From Acidiferrum sp963764675 (GTDB taxonomy: Bacteria; Acidobacteriota; Terriglobia; Acidiferrales; UBA7541): a stretch of 64,000 nucleotides of DNA. The notes beneath the pieces were generated by a model, which saw only the letters and a list, made by a program, of their open reading frames with translations, ran no database searches and was not told the origin of the DNA. Made by a program: the position numbers and the translations under genes. The stretch spans positions 1,054,001 through 1,118,000 of the forward strand of contig CAVXTQ010000007.1 of NCBI GenBank assembly GCA_963764675.1, read 5' to 3'. This document shows, piece by piece, positions 16,694-26,059 of the stretch; position 1 is the stretch's first letter, and each line of letters starts with the position of its first letter.

Positions 16694-17722
16694 CTACTTT
16701 TTGGGCGGCAGGAATTTCTTCTCTATGGACGCCACTACTACGTAGTTGGGGTCCACCATCTCCGTCAGATGGATCTTACCTACCTTGGACAGCAATTCGT
16801 AAGCGTCCAGCTCGGAAAGGCCGTACTCGGCGTGAATCCACGCGACCAACTCGGTGAAGGCGATGCGGAGAGCATCGTCGACGGGACGGTAAATCCCGGC
16901 GGCCATAATCTCTTTTTCGTTCTCAAATCGCGGCCAGCCCGTCCTCTTCCCCTTCACGACATCCACTTGCAGGCGCGAGCGCATAGGCACTTCGATGGCT
17001 GTGCCTGCGATTTCGCCGTCGCCCATCGCCGCGTGCCCATCCCCGAAGTACAGCAACGCACCGGAAACGTTCACAGGAAAATAAATCGTGTTGCCCGCGG
17101 AGGCTTCGGGTGCGTCCATGTTGCCACCGAACTCGGCCGGCACGACGGAGCTGCGAGCTTCGCCGCCCGCGGGAGCGACGCCGATGCACCCAAGAAACGG
17201 ATGCAGCGGGATTTTCACTTTGTAGTTCGAGTCGAGCGCCTGAAACGTGGCGGTATTATCCGCGTGGTCGATGGGATAGAACCAAATCTTTTCCGGCAGC
17301 GGAGGATGCAACATCGGCGTGTAGTTGGTTTCGTTGAGCGCGCCGAAACCCGGAGCGAACGCGCCAAGTCCCTGATCGCCATCAACTTGAAGATCGAGAA
17401 TCCGGACCACCAGCGTGTCCCCGGGTTCCGCGCCATCGATGAAAAAGGGACCGGTGAGCGGATTGTCGCCTTTGCTCATTGCAATCGTGTCGCCGGGCTT
17501 CTTGATGGCGTTGCCAAAGCAATCGAGCGAATTGGCTTCGAGAATGTTTCCGGCGTGAAGGTGCGCGACCGGCGGCGCAACGCCGTAAACGTATTTCACC
17601 GTGTCGATCGTGGCGTGGTAGCGCACCGTTTGCGGGTCTGAGCCCTGGGCAAATATGGCCGGCGCAACGCAGGTTGCTGAAATCACCAGAATCGAAGCGG
17701 CCAGTGCGGGCCGGAGTCGCAT
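16694..17722 (-). CDS. Secreted acetamidase/formamidase-family protein
   Basis: A 342-residue protein with a signal peptide (LRPALAASILVISATCVAPAIFAQ). The FmdA/AmdA family motifs follow: VAHLHAGNILEANSLDCFG, GALNETNYTPMLHPPLPEKIWF, HPFLGCIGVAPAGGEARS and YFGDGHAAMGDGEIAGTAIE. The family hydrolyses short amides such as formamide to ammonia and the acid. Export is unusual for textbook members but common among acidobacterial ones. I chose ATG 17722 because GAGGTGAGC precedes it; an ATG in frame at 17761 exists. Confidence 0.88.
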   Translation of the reverse strand: MRLRPALAASILVISATCVAPAIFAQGSDPQTVRYHATIDTVKYVYGVAPPVAHLHAGNILEANSLDCFGNAIKKPGDTIAMSKGDNPLTGPFFIDGAEPGDTLVVRILDLQVDGDQGLGAFAPGFGALNETNYTPMLHPPLPEKIWFYPIDHADNTATFQALDSNYKVKIPLHPFLGCIGVAPAGGEARSSVVPAEFGGNMDAPEASAGNTIYFPVNVSGALLYFGDGHAAMGDGEIAGTAIEVPMRSRLQVDVVKGKRTGWPRFENEKEIMAAGIYRPVDDALRIAFTELVAWIHAEYGLSELDAYELLSKVGKIHLTEMVDPNYVVVASIEKKFLPPKK

Positions 17723-17818
17723 GTTGCTCACCTCACCAAAGGATAGTGGCGAGTGCAACATAGCGGCATAGGGAAGTCAATCGGCGGAGACCGTTGCCAG
17801 TCGAAAACCGATCCCCCC

Positions 17819-19160
17819 TCAGTTCTGCGCGATGGCAGCGTGGTCCTTGTGCTCCGGGAAGAGCGCCCGCGCGGGCGTTTTCGCGTCGAAGACCAGGTTG
17901 AAGAAGCCGACCATCATTTCGTCCCAGCTCTGCTGCCCCCAGATGACGGTTTTGGTGGGGTCGGGGTTTTCAGGATTGTTCGCGGAATTGTCGAAATGCG
18001 CCGTGCACTCGATCTTGGTGCCCTTGGGCAGAGCGATCGGCTCGGCCAGGTTGTACCAAAGCTGCCAGCTGCCAGTTGTAATGCGGCACGCGAAGAAGCG
18101 TTTCGCGTCTCGCCATTCGGAAACACGATCCGATACTCGAAATCCTTGCCCCGCGTGTGCATGTGCGGATGGAGCGACGCCAGCGTCAAGTCCGTAAGCA
18201 CTTCAAAGGACGCATCCACGCGATAGTCCGGATCACCCGGCGGGATCTTGAACGTGCCGTTGACAGCCGACAGCGTCAAGACGCGCTGCTTCGGCGGCGT
18301 CTTTGGCAAAGACCAGCCCAACGCTGCGCCTGGTCGGTGGTGGCCATTCCCATTCGCCATGTAATGCACTTCCAGCACGAGGTCGGAGCCCGCTTTGATC
18401 AGCTTGGCTTGGCCCGGCTGCAGGATTTCCGCCGGCTGCCCGGGCGCGTAGCCGACCAGGAAATCGCTGGGCAGCGCGCTGGTGTCAGCTTTTTCATCTT
18501 CCTTCGATGGCGGCGCCACAAAAAATTCGCCCGGCTTCTGGTCCTTGAAGTAGCTCGACCCCGGCTCGCGCACGTAGGCGATGATGTGATGCACCATCGG
18601 GCGATTTGTCGGCCGCGCCTCGGCCATCTGCACCCACTTGTCTTCCGTAAAGCCCGTGGGAACGATCACGTACTGATACTCGATCGTGCCGGTCGCGGGA
18701 ATCTGGAACGGCTTGCGGCAGCTGGAAAATCACATCGGGCTTGGGAATTCCCCAGCCCTCCACCAAATTGATCGGTGGCGGCAGGTCTTTCTTGATCGCC
18801 TTCGGGCGCGCCGGCGTTTGCCCACGCGACCAGCGTGGCAATTTCTTTTTCCGAGAGCGACCGCTCGTTTGAGAAATGGCCAAACTTGGGATCGGCAAAC
18901 CACGGCGGCATGATTTTCTGCGAGACCACGCGCTTGATGCTGAAGGCCATGGGCCGCGCATCGTCGTACGTCAGCAGCGAAAACGGTCCACCTTCGCCCG
19001 GCCTGTGGCACGTCTGGCAATTTTTTTGCAAGATGGGTGCGACATCTTTGCTGAAGGTCGGCGGCGGTGCCATCGCAGTGGATTGCGCCAGCACGCAGCC
19101 ACCCAATGCGATCTGCAGGACGAACGTCAAAGCGAGCCGTTGCACGATCCTTGATGCCAT
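17819..19160 (-). pseudogene. Haem- and copper-type secreted protein (PHM-like), frameshifted four times
   Basis: Read across frames, this is one ~440-residue protein. It has a signal peptide, a c-type haem site C48-QT-CH52 in QKNCQTCHRPGEGGPFSLLTYDDA, then a copper monooxygenase-like region with PMVHHIIAYVREPG and LASLHPHMHTRGKDFEYR. The C-terminus is WDEMMVGFFNLVFDAK, ending at TGA 17819. Frames shift near 18805, 18709, 18102 and at a 7-bp tandem duplication (GCTGCCA twice, 18061-18074); each removal restores the expected sequence. ATG 19160 has AAAGGGGAA before it. Related proteins occur often in Acidobacteria; the activity is unproven. Confidence 0.85.
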
Positions 19161-19283
19161 GGGTTGTCGTTCCCCTTTGGACAAATGCTCTGCGCGGTCA
19201 AATATGCACGCCTAAAACGGTTTAATCCCCCACGCCTTAAATGCAAGGTAGCATGAGGCGAGCGTCGCGTCCAGACTCTGTAG

Positions 19284-19303
19284 CCGCCCTCTTCAGAGGG
19301 CGG
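19284..19303. repeat. GC-rich hairpin between divergent broken genes
   Basis: CCGCCCTC, loop TTCA, then GAGGGCGG form a perfect 8-bp stem, followed by GGTTTAAA. It lies in the 243-bp gap between the haem/copper gene start and the BtuF-like gene start. It may be a REP-like unit. Nothing else was recognised in that gap. Confidence 0.35.
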
Positions 19304-19403
19304 GGTTTAAATGACAAACAGGCTGTACCGCGCGCATGACAGCAACTGTGGAGGATTCTTGCAACAATACCGTAGCAAGGCTCTGGTATTCTCGCCGGTG
19401 CCA

Positions 19404-20237
19404 ATGAGAAAGGGCAACAAAGAGCTTGCTAGCGAGCGTCCTGCCAAGGGTGCGACGAACCCACCGTTGCGCATCGTTTCCCTTGCGCCAAGCGCGACGT
19501 CGATTTTGTGCGCGATCGGTGCGCGGCGCGCCTTGGTCGGCGTGACCAAGTGGTGCGCCGACGTGGCGGAAGTCGCGGGTTGCCGAGCTCGGCGATTGCT
19601 GGCGCATGGAGAGCGTCGACGAAATCCTGGCGCTGCGGCCGACGCTGGTGATCGGGTCGGTCCCCTACAAGCAGGAAACCGTCGCGAAGTTGCTCGAGCA
19701 GCCGTTGAATTTCCTGGCCAAGAATCCGCGCAGCCTCGCCGACATCGAGCGCGACATTCTGCTGCTGCGGGCGAATTGCAGGCCGCATTTCCGCGGCTCC
19801 AAGCGACTCGTGGCCAGGATGCGCAGCGAATTCGCATTCGCTCCGCCGCAAAACCGCGAAGCTGAAGCCGCGCCCGCGCGTCTATTGCGAAGCGTGGCCG
19901 AATCCGCGGATCAGTTCCCCGCCCTGGGTTTCGGAAATTGGTGGAGATCGCGGGCGGAGAGATGGTCGTTTCCGCCGGCGAAAAAGTGAGCGATGAACAA
20001 GTGGCCGAGGCGCAGCCCGACGTGATCGTCTTGGCCTGGGCGGCGACCGGAGCGAAATCGAAGGCGCGAAAAGCATATGAGCGTAGCGGCGTGGAAAGAC
20101 GTGCCGGCGATTCGCGATCGGCGAGTGCATGTGATCTCCGACGAACTGTTGAACACGCCGGGTCCGCCGCTGGTCGAGGCGTCCGCGAGCTCTTCCGTAT
20201 CCTGCACCCTGCCAAGCCATCGCGAGGACGCCCGTGA
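19404..20237 (+). pseudogene. BtuF-like cobalamin-binding protein, multiply frameshifted
   Basis: Parts of one periplasmic binding protein of the helical-backbone metal receptor type lie in successive frames: LRIVSLAPSATSILCAIGARRALVGVTKWCADV, then ESVDEILALRPTLVIGSVPYKQETVAKLLE, then VEIAGGEMVVSAGEKVSDEQVAEAQPDVIVLAW. The end is WKDVPAIRDRRVHVISDELLNTPGPPLVE. At least five single-base shifts are needed between about 19580 and 20190. The stop TGA 20235-20237 overlaps the next GTG start. Family members bind vitamin B12 or similar corrinoids. The start at 19404 is tentative; no leader peptide is clear. Confidence 0.8.
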
Positions 20238-20659
20238 GGCTCGTGGTAGCGGCGGTGATCGAACGCGAAGACCGGCGATTGCTGATCGGGCAGCGGCGAA
20301 GGCACGACTACTTCTCCGCTGAAATGGGAATTTCCTGGCGGCAAAGTGAAAGAAGGCGAAGAACCCGAAGCTGCACTAGCGCGGGAGCTGCGCGAAGAAC
20401 TTGGCGTGACGCTGCGGAAATGCGCGGAGATCGCTCGCGTAAGCACAGATACGCCGACACCGCCGACGATCTCGAAATCTGTTTCTATGCAGCCGCGATC
20501 GCCGAGAATTCGGTCACCCCGAAAGCCTTCGAGCAAATCGCTTGGGTCCTGCCAAAGGAACTTGCGGCGTACGATTTTTTGGCTGCCAACGCACGGCTCG
20601 TCGCCGATCTTGCGACCGGCCGGATCAAGCCTGGTGAAATGCTTTCCGCGCAGGTCTAG
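20234..20659 (+). pseudogene. NUDIX (MutT-like) hydrolase, frameshifted
   Basis: The protein starts at GTG 20234 as RLVVAAVIEREDRRLLIGQRRRHD. After a +1 shift near 20317 the Nudix box continues as LKWEFPGGKVKEGEEPEAALARELREELGV. After a -1 shift near 20438 it ends RYADTADDLEICFYAAAIAENS through MLSAQV. The GX5EX7REXXEELG pattern is complete once the shifts are repaired. MutT proteins remove oxidised nucleotides such as 8-oxo-dGTP. The 4-bp overlap with the BtuF-like gene shows an operon arrangement. Confidence 0.82.
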
Positions 20660-20748
20660 CCTGTCTCAATTGGACATTCGGCCGGCCCATTCACACCTAT
20701 TTCCGAGATACTCCGTCATCCTTGTTACAGCTATCCTCGGAGCCTTGG

Positions 20749-21129
20749 ATGTCCCATCTCCTAATCTGGACGGGCTACGCGGCCTGGTTTTTCTGCGGAC
20801 TCTGGGTTGTCGTGCTTGCGTGGCAACGAGGAATTCTATGGGGTATCGGGTGTTTGTTCATGCCGGTGGTGTGGTTTATCTACGTGGGACTCCATTGGCG
20901 AGAAACCAAGAAGCCCTTCTTTTTCATGATCGGTGGCGTGGCCTTGGTCAGTCTTGGGCGACCTGATGCGCCAATGACCAAACCGAAGGATATCCTGCCA
21001 GCACCGAAAAGCGATTTAAGAGGTGACCGGGTTGGGTTTCTCGGGGTTGATGCCGAGATCCTTGATGGCCTTGTCGAGCACGCTGCGCTCGAGTTTGCCG
21101 TCCAGGTGCAACTCGTAGAGCGTCGCTAG
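20749..21129 (+). CDS. Small membrane protein, 3' end overlapping aceE
   Basis: The first 68 residues look real: three hydrophobic segments (LIWTGYAAWFFCGLWVVVLAW, GILWGIGCLFMPVVWFIYVGL, PFFFMIGGVALVSLG) separated by short polar loops. The frame then runs on to 21129, overlapping the 3' end of the convergent aceE by 114 bp with poor-quality sequence. A frameshift near 20960 could have removed the true stop. No family is recognised. Confidence 0.5.
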   Translation: MSHLLIWTGYAAWFFCGLWVVVLAWQRGILWGIGCLFMPVVWFIYVGLHWRETKKPFFFMIGGVALVSLGRPDAPMTKPKDILPAPKSDLRGDRVGFLGVDAEILDGLVEHAALEFAVQVQLVERR

Positions 21130-23697
21130 GGCGATCGAGCGAGCGTCGACTTCGAAGAAGTCGCGCAGGGCCTGGCGGCCTTCGCTGCGGCCGAAGCCGT
21201 CGGTGCCGAGCGAGGCGAGGCGGCGCGGCATCCATTGACTGACCATGTTCGGCAGCGTCTTGAGATAGTCGGAAGCGGCGACGAGAACGCCGGGAGCGTC
21301 GGCCAAGCACTTGGTCACGTACGGCACCCGCGGCTGCTTTACGCCAGGATGCAGGCGATTCCAGCGTTCGGCTTCGATGCCGTCGGTGTACAACGCCTTG
21401 TAGCTGGTGATGCTCCAGACGTCGGCGGCGACGCCGTATTTTTGCTCGAGAATGTCCTGCGCCTGCAACGCTTCGCGCAAGATCGATCCGCTGCCAAAAA
21501 GTTGCGCACGCAGCTTCGCCTTCTTATTCTCCGACGCGCGGAAGCGGTACATGCCCTTGAGGATGCCGTCCTTCACGTCGCCGGGCATCGCCGGCATCGC
21601 GTACGGCTCGTTCATCAGCGTGATGTAATAGAAGATGTCTTCGCCGTCTTTGTACATGCGGCGGATGCCGTCTTGGATGATCACCGCGATTTCGTAGGCG
21701 AAAGCGGGATCGTACGCGCGCAGATTCGGAACGGAGAGCGCAAGGACGTGACTGTTGCCGTCCTGGTGCTGCAACCCTTCGCCGGAGAGCGTGGTGCGGC
21801 CTGCAGTACCCCCGAGCAGGAAACCTTTGGTGCGCATGTCGGCCGCGGCCCAGATAAAGTCCGCGATCCGCTGGAAGCCAAACATCGAGTAGTAGATGAA
21901 AAACGGAATCGTGTTGATGCCGTGAGTGGCGTACGCGGAGCCGGCGGCAATGAATGACGCCATCGACCCGGCCTCGGTGATGCCCTCTTCCAAAATCTGC
22001 CCGTCCTGTGCTTCTTTGTAATACAGCAGCGTATTCACATCGACCGGCTGGTAGCGCTGGCCGACGCTCGAGTAAATGCCGACAGTGCGGAACAGCGACT
22101 CCATGCCGAACGTGCGCGCTTCGTCAGGAACGATGGGAACGATCAGTTTTCCGATTTCCGGGTCGCGCAGCATTTTGCGGAGCATCCCGACGTACGCCAT
22201 CGTCGTCGACACTTCCCTGCCCTCGCTGCCGGTGAGAAATTCACGGAAGAGTTCGTCGTGGTCACATACCAAAGGCTTCGAGCGCACTTTGCGGGCGGGG
22301 GTGTAGCCGCCCAGAGCCTCGCGGCGGGCGCGCAGGTATTGGATCTCGACGCTATCTTCCGCGGGGCGATAGAACGGCACTTCGGCAATGTCTCCGTCAT
22401 TCAGAGGGATACCGAAGCGCGAGCGAAATTCGCGCAGTTCCTCTTCGTTGAGCTTTTTCTGCTGGTGCGTGACGTTCTTGCCTTCGCCCGCCTCGCCGAG
22501 GCCGTAGCCCTTGATCGTGCGCGCCAGAATGACGGTCGGTCCGCCCTTGTGGTCAACGGCGGCTTTGTACGCAGCGTAAACCTTGCGCGGATCGTGGCCG
22601 CCGAGACGCAAGCGGCGCAAAGCCTCGTCAGGAAGCGGCTCGACCAGTTGCAGCAAGCGCGGGTCGCTGCCAAAGAAATGCTGACGCACGTACTCGCCTG
22701 ACGAAACCACGAGCTTTTGGTATTCGCCGTCAACAAGTTCGCCCATGCGCTTGACGAGCAAACCCTCGGTGTCGCGCTCCAGGATGGGATCCCACTCGGT
22801 GCCCCACAGAACCTTGATGACGTTCCATCGTGCGCCGCGGAACGCGGATTCCAACTCTTGGATAATTTGCCCGTTGCCGCGCACCGGGCCGTCGAGACGC
22901 TGCAGGTTGCAGTTGACGACGAAAATCAGGTTGTCGAGCTTCTCACGCGATGCGAGCGTGATCGCACCCAGCGACTCCGGCTCGTCGGTTTCGCCGTCTC
23001 CGAGAAACGCCCAGACTTTGGCGTCGGTGGCGGGCTTGAGACCCCGGTTTTCGAGATAGCGCGAGTAGCGCGCCTGATAAATGGCCATCAGGGGGCTGAG
23101 GCCCATCGAGACCGTGGGATACTCCCAGAAATCGGGCATCAGCCAGGGATGTGGATAGGACGAGAGTCCTCCACCCGGCTTCAGTTCGCGGCGAAAATTC
23201 TCCAGCTTTTGCGCGGAGAGGCGGCCTTCTAGGAACGCGCGGGCGTACATGCCCGGAGCGGCGTGTCCTTGGAAATAGATGGTGTCGCCTTCGAATTGCT
23301 CGGTACGAGCGCGAAAGAAATGGTTGAAGCCGACTTCGTAGAGCGTGGCCGCCGAAGCGTAGGTAGAGATGTGCCCGCCGATATTGTGTTCGACGCGGTT
23401 GGCGCGGACCACCATGGCCAGCGCGTTCCAGCGGATCAAGCTCTTGATCCGGCGCTCGAGTTCTTGGTCGCCGGGAAACAGCGGCTCGAGGCGCGCTGGA
23501 ATCGTATTGGCGTAAGGCGTATTCGCGGTGAACGGCAAGTCAATGCCGGAGACGGTCGCGTGCGCGCGCAGGCGCTCGAGAATTTCGGTGGCGACTTCTG
23601 GACCGCTGGATTCGAGCACCGAGTCCAGAGACTCAAGCCACTCCTGCACTTCGAATTCATCCATGTTGTGCGGCTTCGTGTACGTCTCGTTGTCCAT
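21016..23697 (-). CDS. aceE: Pyruvate dehydrogenase E1, homodimeric type
   Basis: The intact 893-residue product is the size of E. coli AceE. It decarboxylates pyruvate with thiamine diphosphate and passes the acetyl group to the lipoyl E2. The ThDP motif starts FLGDGETDEPES near residue 232 and ends VVNCNLQRLDG. Conserved segments include SSYPHPWLMPDFWEYPTVSMGL and the late GGTAGRTTLSGEGLQHQDG. No aceF or lpd gene is adjacent. It is intact although genes on its 3' side are frameshifted. Confidence 0.97.
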   Translation of the reverse strand: MDNETYTKPHNMDEFEVQEWLESLDSVLESSGPEVATEILERLRAHATVSGIDLPFTANTPYANTIPARLEPLFPGDQELERRIKSLIRWNALAMVVRANRVEHNIGGHISTYASAATLYEVGFNHFFRARTEQFEGDTIYFQGHAAPGMYARAFLEGRLSAQKLENFRRELKPGGGLSSYPHPWLMPDFWEYPTVSMGLSPLMAIYQARYSRYLENRGLKPATDAKVWAFLGDGETDEPESLGAITLASREKLDNLIFVVNCNLQRLDGPVRGNGQIIQELESAFRGARWNVIKVLWGTEWDPILERDTEGLLVKRMGELVDGEYQKLVVSSGEYVRQHFFGSDPRLLQLVEPLPDEALRRLRLGGHDPRKVYAAYKAAVDHKGGPTVILARTIKGYGLGEAGEGKNVTHQQKKLNEEELREFRSRFGIPLNDGDIAEVPFYRPAEDSVEIQYLRARREALGGYTPARKVRSKPLVCDHDELFREFLTGSEGREVSTTMAYVGMLRKMLRDPEIGKLIVPIVPDEARTFGMESLFRTVGIYSSVGQRYQPVDVNTLLYYKEAQDGQILEEGITEAGSMASFIAAGSAYATHGINTIPFFIYYSMFGFQRIADFIWAAADMRTKGFLLGGTAGRTTLSGEGLQHQDGNSHVLALSVPNLRAYDPAFAYEIAVIIQDGIRRMYKDGEDIFYYITLMNEPYAMPAMPGDVKDGILKGMYRFRASENKKAKLRAQLFGSGSILREALQAQDILEQKYGVAADVWSITSYKALYTDGIEAERWNRLHPGVKQPRVPYVTKCLADAPGVLVAASDYLKTLPNMVSQWMPRRLASLGTDGFGRSEGRQALRDFFEVDARSIALATLYELHLDGKLERSVLDKAIKDLGINPEKPNPVTS

Positions 23698-23877
23698 GAC
23701 TTTCGGTTGGCCCTCTTCGTTCGTTAAGTAAGATCAGGCGCGGTGGGACAAACCCGCAGAACTTATTTTCGCTATAAGCATAATAGAATACACCTGAGCG
23801 CAAATCTCTGCACGCGCGGATTGCGCAAATCCGACCGGAAAGTGCGCATGAGGAAAGGTGCTCGGAGGGCCGGTTGG

Positions 23878-24606
23878 CTATAGGGTGCGGCCACCGTCAA
23901 CCACAAGAACTTGGCCCGTCACGAATTTCGCGCTAGCTAAATAGGAAACCGCGGCGGTGATGTCGTCGGGCGTCCCGCTACGATGCAGGGGCGCGAGCCG
24001 GATGAAGTCACTTTCCCATTCGGGCGGATCGCCCGGCATGGTGATTGTTCCTGGAGCGATGGCGTTGACGCGTACATCGGGAGCGAGTTCCTTCGCGAGA
24101 GCGCGCGTCAGCATGATCACGCCCGCCTTCGAGACCGAGTGCGGGATGAAGCCGGGCCAGCCCAGGATTCCGCCGATGTCGGCAAAGTTGACGATCGCGC
24201 CATTCGTTTTTTTGAGCATCGGCGCGGCGGCCTGCGAGCAAAAGAAGGTCGCCTTCAAGTTTGTGTCCAGGGAAGCGTCCCACAGCTTCTCCGTCGTCGA
24301 CGCGAAGTCGCTCTGGAGAAAATTGGCGGCACTGTTCACCAGGATGTCCAGCCGTCCAAAGTGCGCATCCACTTTCTGGAAAACCTGCGGAATCTCAGAG
24401 ACGTTGGCGAGATCAGCCGGCAGCGCGATGGCCCGCCGGGCCAATTTTTCAATCTCGGTGACCACGTGGCGCGCTTCGGCCTCCGAAGAGCGGTAGTGAA
24501 TGACGATGTCCGCGCCTTCTTGGGCTAGCCGCAGGGCGACGGCACGGCCCAGGCGTTTGGCAGAGCCGGTGACCAGAGCGACGTGATTCAACAGCGGGGC
24601 GGCCAT
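23878..24606 (-). CDS. SDR-family oxidoreductase with altered catalytic residues
   Basis: A 242-residue short-chain dehydrogenase. The cofactor motif is TGSAKRLGRAVALRLAQEG at residues 13-31, with the TGxxxRxG form seen in pteridine reductase/FolM-like members. NSAAN is at 91-95, and the C-terminus GQVLVVDGGRTL is typical. The usual catalytic Tyr of YxxxK is His156 (PHSVSK, K160), and the usual Ser region reads NFADIGG. It may use another mechanism or be non-catalytic. ATG 24606 fits the family start. Confidence 0.88.
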   Translation of the reverse strand: MAAPLLNHVALVTGSAKRLGRAVALRLAQEGADIVIHYRSSEAEARHVVTEIEKLARRAIALPADLANVSEIPQVFQKVDAHFGRLDILVNSAANFLQSDFASTTEKLWDASLDTNLKATFFCSQAAAPMLKKTNGAIVNFADIGGILGWPGFIPHSVSKAGVIMLTRALAKELAPDVRVNAIAPGTITMPGDPPEWESDFIRLAPLHRSGTPDDITAAVSYLASAKFVTGQVLVVDGGRTL

Positions 24607-24696
24607 GATAGTTGAAACCCTAGCACAAAACTTGCGTATCATTTGTAGGCTGGGGCGGCACGGGCTCCGGTGCATCCACCTGAGGGAGTGAAGCAC

Positions 24697-25863
24697 ATGG
24701 CAAGCAGCATGGCAGTTGGCCTCTGTTCCGCAGCAAACCACGGGAATTCCCTGGTACGTCTGGGCCTCGGCCGTCGCTGTGACGGCCACCTCCGTCGGGC
24801 TTGTATTGGGACATCTCCTGGCACATGTCCATCGGCCGCGACACGTTTTGGACGCCGGCGCACCTGGGCATTCACTTTGGCGCGATCGTGGCCGGGATTT
24901 CGAGCACGTTCCTTGATTTTGTCGACGACGTTCAGCGCGAAGCAGAACCAGCGCGGCGCGGCTGTGAAAATGTGGGGATTCTACGGCCCGCTCGGAGCGT
25001 TCGTGTCTCTGTGGGGTGGGTTGGCGATGCTCACCTCCGCGCCGTTCGACGACTGGTGGCACAACGCCTTCGGATTGGACGTACAAATCATGAGCCCGCC
25101 GCACGTGGTGTTGATCTTGGGCATCTTCACGCTCGGCCTCGGCGGACTGTTTTTGATCGTTTCAGAGATGAATCGCGCCGACGCCGAGACGCGCGCCAAG
25201 CTGAATCGCGTGTTCCTGTACGCAGGCTGCATGCTCACCATTCTTCTGCTGATTCTGATCACCGAGTACACCGACTACACACTCACACATAGCGCGATTT
25301 ACTATCGTGCGCTGGCGCTGGCGATGCCACCCGTACTCGTGGGGATCGCGCGCGCATCGGGTTACCGCTGGGCCGCCACCAAAGTCTCGATGGTTTATTT
25401 CTGCTTATGGCTGCTGGCGCTGTGGCTCGTGCCCTTGGTGCCGGCGCAGGCCAAGCTGGGCCCGGTGTACACCAAGATTTCTCACCTGGTCCCGATGGAG
25501 TTTCCGGTTTTGCTGTTTGCGGGGGCGGCAGCGCTGGATTTTCTGCTCGACCGCATGGCGCAGCGTAACAAATGGCTGCAAGCGGCAGTGGCGGGGATCG
25601 GCTTCGTGCTCGTAATGATCGCGGTGCAGTGGCCGATGGGCAGCTTTCTCGTGTCCCCGCTGGCGGAAAACCGCATCTTCGGCACGGACCACTATGCCTA
25701 CATGATGCGGCCCAGCGATTATCACTATGCCCACGAATTTGATTTCTATGAAAAGACGCGCGGCGAATTCTGGCTCGGGATGTTCTTCGCGTTTGGCGCG
25801 GCGATCCTGACGACCCGCGTAGGTTTGGCATGGGGCGACTGGATGCGGCGGGTCCGACGCTAG
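24697..25863 (+). CDS. Multi-pass membrane protein with three compensating frame changes
   Basis: The body from residue ~90 has about seven hydrophobic helices and conserved-looking segments (MWGFYGPLGAFVSLWGG, DDWWHNAFGLDVQIMSPPHVVLILG, KISHLVPMEFPVLLF). The first ~85 codons read in frame give implausible Arg/Gly/Ser-rich sequence, whereas other frames give IPWYVWASAVAVTATSVGL, then LYWDISWHMSIGRDTFWTPAHLG. Removing one G near 24714, 24799 and 24919 gives one continuous membrane protein. The three insertions total +3, so the frame stays open. Function is unknown; the protein may be linked to the next gene. Confidence 0.7.
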   Translation: MASSMAVGLCSAANHGNSLVRLGLGRRCDGHLRRACIGTSPGTCPSAATRFGRRRTWAFTLARSWPGFRARSLILSTTFSAKQNQRGAAVKMWGFYGPLGAFVSLWGGLAMLTSAPFDDWWHNAFGLDVQIMSPPHVVLILGIFTLGLGGLFLIVSEMNRADAETRAKLNRVFLYAGCMLTILLLILITEYTDYTLTHSAIYYRALALAMPPVLVGIARASGYRWAATKVSMVYFCLWLLALWLVPLVPAQAKLGPVYTKISHLVPMEFPVLLFAGAAALDFLLDRMAQRNKWLQAAVAGIGFVLVMIAVQWPMGSFLVSPLAENRIFGTDHYAYMMRPSDYHYAHEFDFYEKTRGEFWLGMFFAFGAAILTTRVGLAWGDWMRRVRR

Positions 25864-25905
25864 AAGCCGCTCGCGTTTTGGCTGCTTTCCACCAAGAAGC
25901 CGGCG

Positions 25906-25950
25906 GGGTGCCGCACCCTTGCGGTTTTCAAGGGTGCGGGTTTTGACTTT
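25906..25950 (+). repeat. 45-bp hairpin repeat, copy A
   Basis: Identical over 45 bp to 27576-27620. It contains an 11-bp perfect stem, CCGCACCCTTG (25911-25921) and CAAGGGTGCGG (25929-25939), with loop CGGTTTT, followed by GTTTTGACTTT. It starts 43 bp after the stop of the preceding membrane protein gene, a position suited to a terminator. The identity of the two copies shows it is a repeated element. Confidence 0.75.
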
Positions 25951-26059
25951 ACGTTTTTGCCTTTGTCTTGGCTCAAGCTTTTCGGTTCGAGTCGCGGCTT
26001 CCGTTCCGACACCTGATTTTCGTCATGGAATTTCTCGTTTGCGACAGAGACGAACGAAT

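Noticed and set aside
23878..25104. 408-codon reading of the SDR gene
   Set aside because: The extra N-terminal part is antisense to the membrane protein gene; the SDR fold begins at ATG 24606.
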